A stretch of DNA of 64,000 nt from Leisingera methylohalidivorans DSM 14336. GTDB taxonomy: Bacteria > Pseudomonadota > Alphaproteobacteria > Rhodobacterales > Rhodobacteraceae. The DNA lies in contig NC_023135.1 of the NCBI RefSeq assembly GCF_000511355.1, forward strand, positions 3,772,838 through 3,836,837, given 5' to 3'. Positions 1-9,197 of this stretch are shown here, piece after piece. How positions within the stretch are numbered: position 1 is the first letter of the stretch; each line of letters begins with the position of its first letter. The notes under the pieces were generated by a model, which did no database searches, was not told the DNA's origin, and was given only the letters and a program-made list of their open reading frames with translations. Position numbers and translations under genes: made by a program.

Positions 1-308
1 ACTGGACCCTGTTTCGCCGGGGCGGGCACGGCCGCCGGTTTGCTGCATTTTAACGCTGTGCCATAATCCTGCCGCACTCCCGGCCCACCTCAGCCAGATA
101 GATATGCGAAGTGTGAACTGTAGCTGAAATGAGCTTCCCCCGGTGCCGCGTGTTCTAGCCCCCACCAGTGCGCGGCTCCGGGGATAATTCATTCGGCCGG
201 CTTTCCTGCTTCACGATGACGTTCCGTTCCTTCAGAACCACGGTAGATTTAAGTTGCGTTCCCGCCGCGTGCGCCTAGCCTTTGGCAAGTGACAGCAGGA
301 GCAGGAAA
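1..308. other. Left-edge non-coding stretch before ggt
   Basis: No open frame here looks like a protein family I recognise, and no gene from the left clearly ends inside it. A weak sigma70-like pair (TTGCTG near 41-46, CATAAT near 63-68, 16-nt spacing) can be pointed out, but it lies about 240 nt before the next start codon, so assigning it to ggt is speculative. An A/G-rich Shine-Dalgarno (GGAGCAGGA) sits immediately before 309. Confidence 0.4.
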
Positions 309-1883
309 ATGCGCGACTTCCATCTTCCGGGGCGATCAGCCGTCTTTGCCCAAAACGGCCTGTGCGCAACCTCGCATCCTCTGGCCACCAGTGTCGCCGT
401 CGACATCCTGAAACGCGGCGGCAATGCAATGGACGCGGCTTTGGCCGGGGCGGTCTTGCTGGGGATCTGCGAACCGCAAATGACAGGAATCGGCGGGGAT
501 TGCTTTGTTCTATATTCCCGCCCGGGACACGGCATTCAGGCGCTGAACGGATCGGGCCGCGCCCCTGCCGGGGCCAGCGCTGCAGCACTCCGGGCACAAG
601 GGCTGGAAACCGTGCCGCTGGACAGCCCCGATGCGGTGACGATCCCCTGCGCGATTGACGCGTTCTGCCGCCTGGCCGAAAGCGAAGGGCGGCTTGGGCT
701 GGATGCACTGCTGCAACCGGCAATCCACTATGCCGAAGCGGGCGTTCCCGTGGCACCGCGCACCGCCTTTGACTGGCAAAACAGCAAGAAGGCTTTGCAG
801 GGAGCTGCGCGGCGCCATTATTTAAGAGACGGCCAGCCGTTAAGAACCGGCGATGTGTTCCGCGCGCCCGGACAAGCCGAGGTGCTGCGCCGCATCGCCA
901 AAAACGGGCGGGATGCCTTTTATTGCGGGGAAGTGGCCGAAGATATGGCCGCCGCACTGACGGAGCTTGGAGGCGTCCACACTTTGGAGGATTTCGCCGC
1001 GGCTGGCAGCTTTGCAACGCAACCGGTTGACGGCCGCTACAAAGGCCTGGGTCTGACCGAACATCCGCCCAACGGCCAGGGCGCAACCGCCATTTTGCTG
1101 CTGAACATCCTCAAGCATTTCGACATCGCCGGGATGGATCCCTTTGGCGCAGACCGTGCGCATATCGAGGCGGAGGCCGCCAAGCTTGCCTATGATGCGC
1201 GCAACCGTTTCCTCGCCGATCCTGGCCACACCACCCGGCTGGCGCATATGCTGGCGCCTGAAACGGCTGCCGGGCTTGCCGCGCTGATTGACCCCAAGCA
1301 CGCCCTGCCGGCAGCGCAGCCGCTAACGGAGGCGGTGCACAGGGACACGGTCTATATAACTGTGGTGGACAAAGACCGCATGGCGGTCTCCCTGATCTAT
1401 TCTATCTTCCACGGCTTCGGCTCTGGCATTGCGTCGGAAAAATTCGGCATCCTGCTGCAGAACCGCGGCGCTGGCTTTACCCTGGAGGCGGGCCATCCGA
1501 ATGAATTCGGCCCCGGAAAACAGCCGATGCACACGATCATCCCGGCCATGCTGCAGCAGGACGGAGAGGTGGTCATGCCCTTTGGGGTGATGGGCGGCGG
1601 ATATCAGCCGACCGGGCACGCCCGGCTGGTCTCAAACCTCGCTGATTTTGGCATGGACCTGCAATCCGCTGTCGATGCGCCCCGCTGCTTTGCCGATGGC
1701 GGCGTGCTGAAACTGGAGCGCGGCTATGCTGCTGAGGTCCGCCGGAAGCTTGCAGATGCGGGGCACCGTGTGGTTGTGCCGGACACACCGCTGGGCGGCG
1801 CTCAGGCGATACGGATGCACGCCTCAGGCGTATTGGAAGGCGCCAGTGATCCGCGCAAGGACGGCTGCGCACTGGGATATTGA
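309..1883 (+). CDS. ggt: Gamma-glutamyltransferase family protein
   Basis: A 524-residue member of the gamma-glutamyltransferase / Ntn-hydrolase family, which cleaves or transfers gamma-glutamyl groups from glutathione and related amides after self-processing into large and small subunits. Visible family marks are the N-terminal RGGNAMDAALA block, the GIGGDCF block, and the segment DTVYITVVD, whose Thr (about residue 347) is the expected autocleavage site and nucleophile. A later GVMGGGYQPTGH block is typical of the small subunit. I chose the ATG at 309 because GGAGCAGGA lies just upstream; a TTG at 282 is open but poorly placed. No signal peptide is visible, unlike the periplasmic E. coli enzyme, so a cytoplasmic location is inferred. 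It could be a GGT-like acylase rather than a true transpeptidase. Confidence 0.88.
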   Translation: MRDFHLPGRSAVFAQNGLCATSHPLATSVAVDILKRGGNAMDAALAGAVLLGICEPQMTGIGGDCFVLYSRPGHGIQALNGSGRAPAGASAAALRAQGLETVPLDSPDAVTIPCAIDAFCRLAESEGRLGLDALLQPAIHYAEAGVPVAPRTAFDWQNSKKALQGAARRHYLRDGQPLRTGDVFRAPGQAEVLRRIAKNGRDAFYCGEVAEDMAAALTELGGVHTLEDFAAAGSFATQPVDGRYKGLGLTEHPPNGQGATAILLLNILKHFDIAGMDPFGADRAHIEAEAAKLAYDARNRFLADPGHTTRLAHMLAPETAAGLAALIDPKHALPAAQPLTEAVHRDTVYITVVDKDRMAVSLIYSIFHGFGSGIASEKFGILLQNRGAGFTLEAGHPNEFGPGKQPMHTIIPAMLQQDGEVVMPFGVMGGGYQPTGHARLVSNLADFGMDLQSAVDAPRCFADGGVLKLERGYAAEVRRKLADAGHRVVVPDTPLGGAQAIRMHASGVLEGASDPRKDGCALGY

Positions 1884-1919
1884 TTTCCGGGTGTTCCTGC
1901 CCGCCTGAAACAGCGGAGT

Positions 1920-2252
1920 TCAGTTCAGCTGATAATGCAACGAATAGGCGCCGCCATCGAAATTGCCAAACATTTCAGGGACATCCGGGTGGCCAACTGG
2001 TTCCCCGGAATAGTCCGCGACAAGGTTCTGCTCCGACACATAGGCCACATAATAGCTTTGGTCGTTTTCCGCCAGCAGGTGGTAGAACGGCTGGTCCTTT
2101 ACCGGGCGGCTGTCTTCCGGAATCGCCTCATACCATTCATCGGTATTGGAGAACTCAGGATCAACATCAAAGACCACCCCGCGGAAGGGATGCTTCCGGT
2201 GGCGGACGACCTGCCCGAGGTTGTATTTTGCGCGTGTTCTCATCATGATCAT
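1920..2252 (-). CDS. hspQ: HspQ / YccV-like hemimethylated-DNA-binding family protein
   Basis: A 110-residue protein with the whole HspQ (YccV) fold signature: KYNLGQVVRHRKHPFRGVVFDVDPEF near the N-terminus, then the PFYHLL and AYVSEQNL blocks. In E. coli HspQ modulates Lon protease and was first described as binding hemimethylated oriC DNA. Three ATG codons cluster at the start (2252, 2246, 2243); a GGGGG run 5 nt before the first favours 2252. It runs convergent with ggt and divergent from the AEC transporter. Length is normal for the family. Confidence 0.9.
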   Translation of the reverse strand: MIMMRTRAKYNLGQVVRHRKHPFRGVVFDVDPEFSNTDEWYEAIPEDSRPVKDQPFYHLLAENDQSYYVAYVSEQNLVADYSGEPVGHPDVPEMFGNFDGGAYSLHYQLN

Positions 2253-2332
2253 GTTCGCCCCCGTTCATTGTAAATAGCGCGCCCGCCAAGCAATTGTCCA
2301 ACTCTTGACGTAAATTTTCAGGGAAACAGACT

Positions 2333-3214
2333 GTGAACCTCGCTTTGACAGTGCTCGAAATAACTGCCCCGGTGTTCCTGCTGGCCATGGCCGGGTTCAT
2401 CTGGGTGAAACTGGGGTTTGAGTACCGGACCCAGTTTGTAACCCGGCTGGCGATGACGCTCGCCGTGCCCTGCCTGATCTTCACCGCACTGATGAAATCG
2501 GAGCTGGACAAAGGGGCGCTCAGCGCATTCATGCTGGCCGCGCTGGCAGGCCATGCGGTGCTGGCCGGCGCAGGCGAAATTGCCTGCCGCATGGCGCACC
2601 TGGACCGCCGGACCTATCTGGCGCCCTTCATTTTCGGCAACACCGGCAATCTGGGCATCCCGCTGTCGATGTTTGCCTTTGGCGAGGCCGGGCTTGGCTA
2701 TGCCATTGTCATGCTTGCCGTTTCGGCGATCCTGTCCTTCACTTACGGCATCTATCTGGTAGCAGGCCGCAGCGCCGGCAGCAAAGTAATCCGGGAGCCG
2801 ATGGTCTGGGCAACCCTGCTGGGCGGGTTGTTCCTGTGGCAGGATTGGGAAACACCGCGTTTCCTGACCAATGCGCTGGAATTGACCGGGCAGATGGCGG
2901 TGCCGCTGATGCTGATCACCCTGGGCACAGCGGTCGCACGGCTGACCCCGGGCAAGACGGGAACCGCCATTGCATTTTCGCTGGTGAAATTCCTGATCAG
3001 CGCCGCGGCGGGCTGGGCGCTGGCGTTTGCTTTCGGGCTGGATCCGACAGCCTCCGGGGTGCTGATTCTGCAGTTCGCGACACCTGTTGCCGTGACCGCC
3101 TATCTGCTGGCAGAGAAGTTTGAAGCCGATTCCAGCGCTGTCGCCGGGCTTGTGGTGGTTTCAACCCTGATGTCAGCGGCATTGCTGCCACTGCTTCTGT
3201 CGCGGCTTCTGTAA
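2333..3214 (+). CDS. AEC family (auxin efflux carrier-like) permease
   Basis: A 293-residue integral membrane protein with about ten hydrophobic segments covering nearly its whole length. The GNTGNLGIPLSMFAFG block in the first half and the duplicated five-helix layout are typical of the AEC/BASS-like fold. Bacterial AEC proteins export or import small organic acids such as malate and malonate, so the substrate here is unknown. It uses a GTG start at 2333 with AGGGA about 9 nt upstream. It stands alone, divergent from hspQ with an 80-nt gap that must hold both promoters. Confidence 0.85.
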   Translation: MNLALTVLEITAPVFLLAMAGFIWVKLGFEYRTQFVTRLAMTLAVPCLIFTALMKSELDKGALSAFMLAALAGHAVLAGAGEIACRMAHLDRRTYLAPFIFGNTGNLGIPLSMFAFGEAGLGYAIVMLAVSAILSFTYGIYLVAGRSAGSKVIREPMVWATLLGGLFLWQDWETPRFLTNALELTGQMAVPLMLITLGTAVARLTPGKTGTAIAFSLVKFLISAAAGWALAFAFGLDPTASGVLILQFATPVAVTAYLLAEKFEADSSAVAGLVVVSTLMSAALLPLLLSRLL

Positions 3215-3286
3215 ATGTGATTTCCTCGCATGCCGCAATCCGCTAAACTTCCCGCAGAATAACCCAAAAAAATATGGGCAGAGGCA

Positions 3287-3874
3287 ATGAGCAGACTCTT
3301 CAGCGCCCTCGTTCTCCTCATGGCGGTTGCGTCTTGCGGAGGCGGGCACAAAGCGCCGCCGCGCAATCTGGATAATGCGTGCAGCATCATCCAGCAGCGG
3401 CCCGAATACCTGAAAGCCTTCCGCGCTACCCAGCGCCGCTGGGGTGTCCCGGTGCATGTGCAGATGGCAACGATCTATCACGAAAGCCGGTTCCGCGGCG
3501 ATGCCCGCACGCCGCATCAGTACCTGCTGGGCGTGATCCCGGTCGGGCGGCAATCCAGTGCTTACGGCTACAGCCAGGCACTGGACGGAACCTGGGACGA
3601 TTACCGGCGCGATACCGGGCGGCGGCGGGCCAAACGCGACCGGATCAGCGATGCGGCTGATTTCATGGGCTGGTACATGCGCCAGAGCCGCGAAAAGAAC
3701 GGCATCCAGCTTTATGACGCGCGCAATCAATACCTCGCCTACCACGAAGGGCATTATGGCTATTCGCGCGGCAGCTACCGGTCCAAACCGTGGCTGCAGC
3801 GTGTTGCAGGGCAAGTCGAATCCCGCGCCCAGGCCTATCAGGCCCAGCTCGCGACCTGCCGTAAGTTCCGCTGA
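3287..3874 (+). CDS. SLT-domain-like lytic transglycosylase lipoprotein
   Basis: A 195-residue predicted lipoprotein. The signal peptide ends in a lipobox (VASC, Cys about residue 17), so the mature protein should be membrane-anchored. The segment QMATIYHESRFRGDA resembles the catalytic-Glu region of soluble lytic transglycosylases, and the AYGYSQALDGTWDDY segment matches the family's second motif (GLMQ/YGYSQ). These enzymes cut peptidoglycan glycan strands to form anhydro-muropeptides. It is shorter than full Slt/Mlt enzymes and carries only the catalytic core. Other SLT-like lipoproteins of unknown function cannot be excluded. Confidence 0.8.
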   Translation: MSRLFSALVLLMAVASCGGGHKAPPRNLDNACSIIQQRPEYLKAFRATQRRWGVPVHVQMATIYHESRFRGDARTPHQYLLGVIPVGRQSSAYGYSQALDGTWDDYRRDTGRRRAKRDRISDAADFMGWYMRQSREKNGIQLYDARNQYLAYHEGHYGYSRGSYRSKPWLQRVAGQVESRAQAYQAQLATCRKFR

Positions 3875-4099
3875 GATACCTAAGGGGCGGTCTCCCGCCC
3901 GTGTCTGCGGCTTTCTCTGTTAAAGCCGCAGACACCATTGGGCCTGGCACTGCGCCAAGGCGCAATGCCAGGCCGTGCGATTGTTCCCTGACAGCTGAAT
4001 TGAGACGGTTTTGCGCCGGGCGCCAGCCGGGTGCCGGGCCCAAGGCCGCCAGGCTGTTCCGGCAAACCCGGAGCAGCCGCGGGCGCGGGAGCCGCTGCC
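3875..4099. other. Convergent intergenic region with two large perfect hairpins
   Basis: This 225-nt gap between two converging genes holds two strong inverted repeats. The first has 14-bp arms (GTGTCTGCGGCTTT at 3901-3914 and its exact complement at 3922-3935) around a 7-nt loop. The second has 9-bp arms (GGCCTGGCA at 3941-3949 and its complement at 3966-3974), one mismatch, then a further 6-bp stem (TGCGCC/GGCGCA). Neither is followed by a T-run on either strand, so they are not textbook intrinsic terminators, although they may act as bidirectional 3' ends. No coding sequence is supported here. Confidence 0.7.
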
Positions 4100-4693
4100 C
4101 TAGCGGGATCTGCCGCTGTTGGTGAACAGGCTGGAGGACAGTTTTTGGCCGGTTTCCATTGCCCCCAGGATCACGGTTGTCTGGCCGCCCGCGCTGTCGT
4201 GAATGACCCATTTGCGCAGCTCTACCGGGGCGCCGGTGAACATCATTTCAATACTGCCATAGTCCGGGTGTTCCGGGTCTTGCGCCCGCACGATGGTGGA
4301 GGTTCCATCAAAACTGTGGCCGACCACCATATTGGCCCGCCCCAAATTCACGTTGCGGTCCAGGATGATCGACAGCGGCGTCCGTTTGAGCGGGTAGGTC
4401 TCGGGCGGCTGGTTTGATTTGGGATCGTGGATCACCACTGCGCCGCCGCCGGCAACCACAGTGCCGCCGCCCTTGCCGTCATATTCAAACCGCATCCGCC
4501 CCGGGCGGTGCATGTAAAGCTTTCCGGTCGACAGGCTGCCGTCGTCATTGATCTGGGTGAAGGGCGAAGCCGCGGTGGAAATCCCGTTCAGATAGCGGGA
4601 AATCTCATTGAGGCTCAGCTGTTCAGCCGCCCAGGCGGCCGGGGCGGCCGGGGCGGCAAAGGTCAGCGCAAGGGCTAGTACAATCCGTTTCAT
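4100..4693 (-). CDS. lolA: Outer-membrane lipoprotein carrier LolA family protein
   Basis: A 197-residue periplasmic protein. A signal peptide runs to about residue 23 (ALTFAAPAAPAAWA followed by AEQ), and then comes the LolA fold: SLNEISRYLN, the SPFTQINDDGSLSTGKLYMHRPGRMRFEY block and a run of beta strands. LolA ferries lipoproteins from the LolCDE complex across the periplasm to LolB or the outer membrane. The ATG at 4693 was chosen over upstream open codons because it starts the signal peptide. It lies downstream of ftsK on the same strand, an arrangement I recall as common in alphaproteobacteria. It could also be a LolA-like paralogue. Confidence 0.88.
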   Translation of the reverse strand: MKRIVLALALTFAAPAAPAAWAAEQLSLNEISRYLNGISTAASPFTQINDDGSLSTGKLYMHRPGRMRFEYDGKGGGTVVAGGGAVVIHDPKSNQPPETYPLKRTPLSIILDRNVNLGRANMVVGHSFDGTSTIVRAQDPEHPDYGSIEMMFTGAPVELRKWVIHDSAGGQTTVILGAMETGQKLSSSLFTNSGRSR

Positions 4694-4727
4694 AGCCTCA
4701 ACATAGGCACGCTGCGGCAGAAGTGAA

Positions 4728-4755
4728 GATGCCGGCCCCCTGCGGGCCCGGCATC
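4728..4755 (-). terminator. Inverted repeat between ftsK and lolA
   Basis: Arms GATGCCGG (4728-4735) and CCGGCATC (4748-4755) form a GC-rich hairpin between the ftsK stop and the lolA start. In the minus direction no clear T-run follows it, so it may be a partial terminator, an attenuator or a processing site and not a full stop. Confidence 0.35.
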
Positions 4756-4772
4756 GGCAGATTTTTGTCAGC

Positions 4773-7700
4773 CTATTGCTCTGGCACCAGAATTTCCCGC
4801 TTGCCCACGTGGTTGGCAGCCGAAACGACACCCTCGTCCTCCATCTGTTCAACCAGCCGCGCGGCCTTGTTGTAACCGATCGCCAGCTTGCGCTGGATGT
4901 AGGAGGTGGAGCATTTGCGGTCCTTGATCACGATCGCAACCGCGGTGTCGTACAAGGCATCCTCGGTATCGGTGTTGCCGCCGGTGTTCAGTCCCAGAAC
5001 CGCATCGATGTTATCAGCCTTGTCGTCAGCCGGACCATCCAGAACGCTGCCGACATAGTCGGGCGGGCCGAACTGCTTGAGGTGGTTGACCACTTCCTCG
5101 ACCTCTTCGTCCGAACAGAACGGCCCGTGGCAGCGGGTGATCTTGGCGCCGCCGGCCATGTACAGCATATCGCCCATGCCCAAGAGCTGTTCGGCCCCCA
5201 TTTCACCCAGAATGGTGCGGCTGTCGATCTTGGAGGTGACCTGGAAGGAAATCCGGGTCGGGAAGTTGGCCTTGATGGTGCCGGTGATCACGTCAACCGA
5301 GGGGCGCTGAGTCGCCATGATAAGATGGATCCCCGAAGCCCGTGCCATCTGCGCCAGACGCTGGATACAGGCTTCGATCTCTTTGCCGGCGACCATCATC
5401 AGGTCTGCCATCTCGTCAACAATCACAACGATATAGGGCAGCACAACGGGCTGGAACTCTTCGGTCTCGAACACCGGCTCACCGGTGTCATCATCAAAGC
5501 CGGTCTGAACGGTGCGCGAGAACATCTCGCCTTTGGCCAGCGCTTCCTTCACGCGTCCATTGTAGCCTGCGATGTTGCGCACACCCATCTTGGACATCTT
5601 GCGGTAGCGGTCTTCCATCTCGCCCACTACCCATTTCAGGGCCACCACGGCCTTCTTCGGGTCGGTCACAACAGGTGAGAGCAGATGCGGGATGCCGTCA
5701 TAGACGGAAAGTTCCAGCATCTTGGGGTCGATCATGATCAGGCGGCATTCATCCGGCGTCAGCTTATACAGCAGCGACAGGATCATAGTGTTAATGGCCA
5801 CCGATTTACCGGAGCCGGTGGTGCCTGCAATCAGCAGATGGGGCATTTTGGCGAGGTTGGCGACCATGGAATCACCGCCGATATCCTTGCCCAGCGCCAG
5901 CGGCAGCGCGTGGTTGCCGTCGCCGAAATCCCGGGACGACAGGATCTCGCGCAGGACCACCTTTTCGCGTTTCTCATTCGGCAGCTCGATGCCAATCACC
6001 GTCCGGCCCGGCACAGTCGATACCCGTGCCGAAAGCGCCGACATCGAGCGGGCGATGTCATCGGAAAGACCAATCACCCGGGATGCCTTGAGGCCCGGAG
6101 CCGGTTCCAGCTCATACATCGTGACGACAGGGCCGGGACGGACCGAGGTAATCTCTCCCTTGACGCCATAGTCATCGAGAACGGCCTCCAGCATCCGCGC
6201 ATTTTCTTCCAGCGCTTCATCGCTCAGATGGTGACGCTCGATGCCGTTCGGGTTGGTCAGCAGGCTCAGCGGCGGCAGTTCAAAATCGCTGCCGCTGTCA
6301 TCGAATGCCAGGTTGGGCTGAGCTTCGGCCTTGGCACGCGCCGAGGGCTGCACGGTTTTACGGGCCGTTTTTTCAACCACCGCCTTGCGCGGCTCGGCCA
6401 CCGGCAGGTCCACGGTCAGGCGCGGTCCCGGCGCCGGGCGCGGCTCGGGCGCGGAGGGAACCGGAGCAGGCGGTTCCGCAGCATCCGGCAGAGCCTCGGC
6501 CGGCACGTGGTCCGGGGCAATCATGCTGTGATCCGGAGCGAAATCTGCAATCTCAGGTTCGTCCCGAAGGCCGGTATCCGCTGCGTCCGGACCATACGCG
6601 TCATCAGTGGGAGCCTGCCAGGACAACGAGGGATCTTCCGGCACCGGCGGCACCGGTGCGAACGCAGAGGTCAGCGGCGGCTCCGGCGGCAGGCCGTCGT
6701 GGGCCGCGGCAGGGTTGTAGATCAGCGGTGCAGGGCGCTGGCCGCGGCCTTTGGTCAGCGGCAGGGCCGGATCCTGCTCCGGCGGCACTTCTGCTGCCCG
6801 GCGAATGCGCACGGCGTTGGCGATTTTCTGGGAGATCCGGTCTTCTCCACCCTCGCCATCTGTCAGGGCTTCGGGCAGATCCTCATCCTGCGTCTCAGCA
6901 GCATAAACACTTTCAGGTGCCGGTCCGGGCGCAACCCGGCGGATCAGCCCGGGCACACGCGACAGCAGGCCGCCTTTCGCGGGTTCTTCCTGCTCTTCCT
7001 GAAAATCGTAAGCGTTGTAACTGTCTTCAGAATAGTCCTCGAACATCTCGGGCTCGGGTTCTGCACCCTCGTAGTCAGAACCGTCCACCTGCTCCGCCCG
7101 CCCCTTGCGATAGGTCATCGCAGCCTGCAGCCCGCTGGACGCCCCGCGGCCGAGCAAGGCGGCCACAGCGCCATAGCCCAGGATCAGACCGATCATCACC
7201 TTGTGCAGGCCCTTCTTCACCTCGGGCCATGTGAACCCAAGCACCGCGCAGCCAAGCGCCAGCATTCCCGCAGCACTCAGCAGCGACATGATTTTCACCA
7301 TGAAATGCAGACCCACAGGCAGCAGCGCCAGCAATGCGCCCAGGAAGGTGTAGCCGACCATGCCGCCAAGGCCGAAGTCGTAGTTCTGCTGCCAGGTGCT
7401 GCTGGCGTTCAGGGTTTCCATGTGCAGCGCCACCACCAACAGCCATGGCACCGACAAAAGCAGCGGCCAGACCACCCGGTCCTCGCCCCGGTGCAGCACG
7501 AACCGCAGCCCCCAGGCGGACAGGAACAGAGGCGTGGCCCAGCTGGCTTTGCCGAACAGGGTAATCAGGATGAAGGAGACAGAGGCGCCGGGACGGCCCA
7601 TCCAATTCTGCACCGGCGCATCCGTGGACACGGTCCAGTTCGGATCGTCCGGCGTATACGAGCCCAGCATGGCGGCAACCACCAGCCCCGCGAGGATCAA

Positions 7701-7793
7701 TGCAATCCCGATCAGTTCCTTGCCGCGCTTTTCAATGGCCGCCTGCATATTGCTGTCAAGCAGCGGATCGCGGCTGCGTGTTTGAAATGCCAT
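4773..7793 (-). CDS. ftsK: DNA translocase FtsK
   Basis: A 1006-residue septal DNA pump that couples chromosome-dimer resolution to division. In order it has four or five membrane segments within about residues 25-190, a long acidic and proline-rich linker (roughly 230-500), the RecA-like motor, and a C-terminal gamma winged helix. The motor has Walker A GTTGSGKS near residue 655 and Walker [11 protein letters not shown] near residue 790. The gamma domain ([25 protein letters not shown]) recognises polar KOPS-type sequences and XerD. I chose the ATG at 7793 ([16 protein letters not shown]) over an upstream open codon. Full length and intact. The two-gene order ftsK-lolA suggests co-transcription. 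Confidence 0.97.
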   Translation of the reverse strand: MAFQTRSRDPLLDSNMQAAIEKRGKELIGIALILAGLVVAAMLGSYTPDDPNWTVSTDAPVQNWMGRPGASVSFILITLFGKASWATPLFLSAWGLRFVLHRGEDRVVWPLLLSVPWLLVVALHMETLNASSTWQQNYDFGLGGMVGYTFLGALLALLPVGLHFMVKIMSLLSAAGMLALGCAVLGFTWPEVKKGLHKVMIGLILGYGAVAALLGRGASSGLQAAMTYRKGRAEQVDGSDYEGAEPEPEMFEDYSEDSYNAYDFQEEQEEPAKGGLLSRVPGLIRRVAPGPAPESVYAAETQDEDLPEALTDGEGGEDRISQKIANAVRIRRAAEVPPEQDPALPLTKGRGQRPAPLIYNPAAAHDGLPPEPPLTSAFAPVPPVPEDPSLSWQAPTDDAYGPDAADTGLRDEPEIADFAPDHSMIAPDHVPAEALPDAAEPPAPVPSAPEPRPAPGPRLTVDLPVAEPRKAVVEKTARKTVQPSARAKAEAQPNLAFDDSGSDFELPPLSLLTNPNGIERHHLSDEALEENARMLEAVLDDYGVKGEITSVRPGPVVTMYELEPAPGLKASRVIGLSDDIARSMSALSARVSTVPGRTVIGIELPNEKREKVVLREILSSRDFGDGNHALPLALGKDIGGDSMVANLAKMPHLLIAGTTGSGKSVAINTMILSLLYKLTPDECRLIMIDPKMLELSVYDGIPHLLSPVVTDPKKAVVALKWVVGEMEDRYRKMSKMGVRNIAGYNGRVKEALAKGEMFSRTVQTGFDDDTGEPVFETEEFQPVVLPYIVVIVDEMADLMMVAGKEIEACIQRLAQMARASGIHLIMATQRPSVDVITGTIKANFPTRISFQVTSKIDSRTILGEMGAEQLLGMGDMLYMAGGAKITRCHGPFCSDEEVEEVVNHLKQFGPPDYVGSVLDGPADDKADNIDAVLGLNTGGNTDTEDALYDTAVAIVIKDRKCSTSYIQRKLAIGYNKAARLVEQMEDEGVVSAANHVGKREILVPEQ

Positions 7794-7909
7794 GCCTACC
7801 TCAGTTCCGTTTCCTTTGCCCGTGCCCGCTGTTACCCGCAAAGTCACGAACCTGTCCGTTTATTGGTCTTGGCTGCGCGGCCCCCAGCCAGGAGCCGCGC
7901 TGCGAAAGT

Positions 7910-9088
7910 TCAGTATAGGCAGCCGCGCAGAGTGCTCAGCGCCCTGCGGGTGTCCTCGGCCGGGGCGACAAGCGCCACCCGGATGTAGCCTTCGCCCGGG
8001 TTCTGTCCGGGCGCGCCCTGCGCCAGATAGGCGCCGGGCAGCACCCGCACGCCGGTCTCCTGCCACAGCTTCAGTGCGGCCTGCTCGCCATTCTCTACCG
8101 GAAGCCAAAGGAAGAAGCCCGCTTCGGGCGCCATATAGCCGTTGAGGCCGGCAAAGACCTCGTCGGCTATCGTGTATTTCTCCTGATAAAGCGCGCGGTT
8201 TTCCACCACATGCGTCTCATCCCCCCAGACCTTGGCCGCGGCCGCCTGCAGGGGGGCCGGCAGCGGGGCACCGGAATAGGCACGCAGCTGTTTGACCCGT
8301 TTGATGGTTTCGGGGCCGCCGGCAATCAGACCGGAGCGCAGCCCCGGCAGGTTTGAGCGTTTCGACAGGGAGTTGAACAGGACAACACGTTCGGGGTCGG
8401 CACCCAGCTCCTGAGCGACGGTCAATGCGCCAACGGGGGCTTCATCGCGGTAAATCTCGGAATAGCATTCATCCGCGAAGATACGGAAATCGTACTTCTC
8501 GGCCAGCTGGATCAGCCGGATCCAGTAGCCGCGCGACGCGACAGCGCCCTGGGGGTTGGCGGGCGAGCAGATATAGGCCGCTGCGGTGCGGTTCAGCACC
8601 TCTTCGGGCAGGTTCTCATAGTCCGGCAGATGGCCGGTGGCCGCCGTTGCAGGCACGAATACCGGCTCTGCCGCCACCGAAATCGCGGCCACCATATAGA
8701 CCTGGTAGAAAGGGTTCGGGATCAGCACCACCGGCCTTTGCCCGTTCTTCTGCTCCGGGCACAGCGCCATGGCGGCATTGTACAGCCCTTCGCGGGTCCC
8801 GTTCAGCGCCATAACTTGCGTCTCCGGGTCCGTGCTCACGCCGTAGCGGCGGGCAATCCAGCCCGCGATGGCACCGCGCAGCTCGGGCGTGCCGTCGTTG
8901 TTAGGATACTGGTTAAACCCGGCAGCGTTTTCAGTGATGACATCGGTGACCCAGGCCGGAAACGCATGTTTCGGCTCACCAATGGTCATATGCACCACAT
9001 CCCCGCCGGGGGTGTGATGGTCCAAAAGCGCCCTCAAGCGCGGAAACGCATAGGCTGGCAGGTTCGAAAACCGCTCAGGAAAGTCCAT
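7910..9088 (-). CDS. dapC: Class I/II PLP aminotransferase, probable succinyldiaminopimelate transaminase
   Basis: A 392-residue fold-type I aminotransferase. The Schiff-base Lys lies near residue 243 in the segment SLSKRSNLPGLRSGL, which is characteristic of DapC-type N-succinyl-L,L-diaminopimelate transaminases of lysine and peptidoglycan precursor synthesis. Other family marks are the MTIGEPKH N-terminal substrate loop, the ALNGTREGLY cofactor-phosphate region, NPFYQVY and DECYSEIY. The start at 9088 (MDFPERFSNLPAYAFPRL) matches the usual N-terminus; the open frame continues upstream without similarity. It points away from ftsK's start by about 115 nt on the same strand. Another aminotransferase specificity cannot be ruled out. 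Confidence 0.85.
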   Translation of the reverse strand: MDFPERFSNLPAYAFPRLRALLDHHTPGGDVVHMTIGEPKHAFPAWVTDVITENAAGFNQYPNNDGTPELRGAIAGWIARRYGVSTDPETQVMALNGTREGLYNAAMALCPEQKNGQRPVVLIPNPFYQVYMVAAISVAAEPVFVPATAATGHLPDYENLPEEVLNRTAAAYICSPANPQGAVASRGYWIRLIQLAEKYDFRIFADECYSEIYRDEAPVGALTVAQELGADPERVVLFNSLSKRSNLPGLRSGLIAGGPETIKRVKQLRAYSGAPLPAPLQAAAAKVWGDETHVVENRALYQEKYTIADEVFAGLNGYMAPEAGFFLWLPVENGEQAALKLWQETGVRVLPGAYLAQGAPGQNPGEGYIRVALVAPAEDTRRALSTLRGCLY

Positions 9089-9197
9089 ATCTAATGCCTC
9101 GGTCACAGGATCATTGGCGCCCCGTTTGCGCCTCAGGTTACAGGTGGCGGGCGGATGCGTCCACCCGGTGAGTGGCCCGCTGGGCCGAATGTGGCTT

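Noticed and set aside
41..68. Sigma70-like promoter at the left edge
   Set aside because: Only a partial -35 and too far (about 240 nt) from the ggt start to be assigned with confidence.
5685..7988. Very long plus-strand open frame (767 codons) opposite ftsK
   Set aside because: High-GC antisense shadow. The translated product is Arg/His/Gln-rich without family motifs, while the minus strand encodes an unmistakable FtsK.
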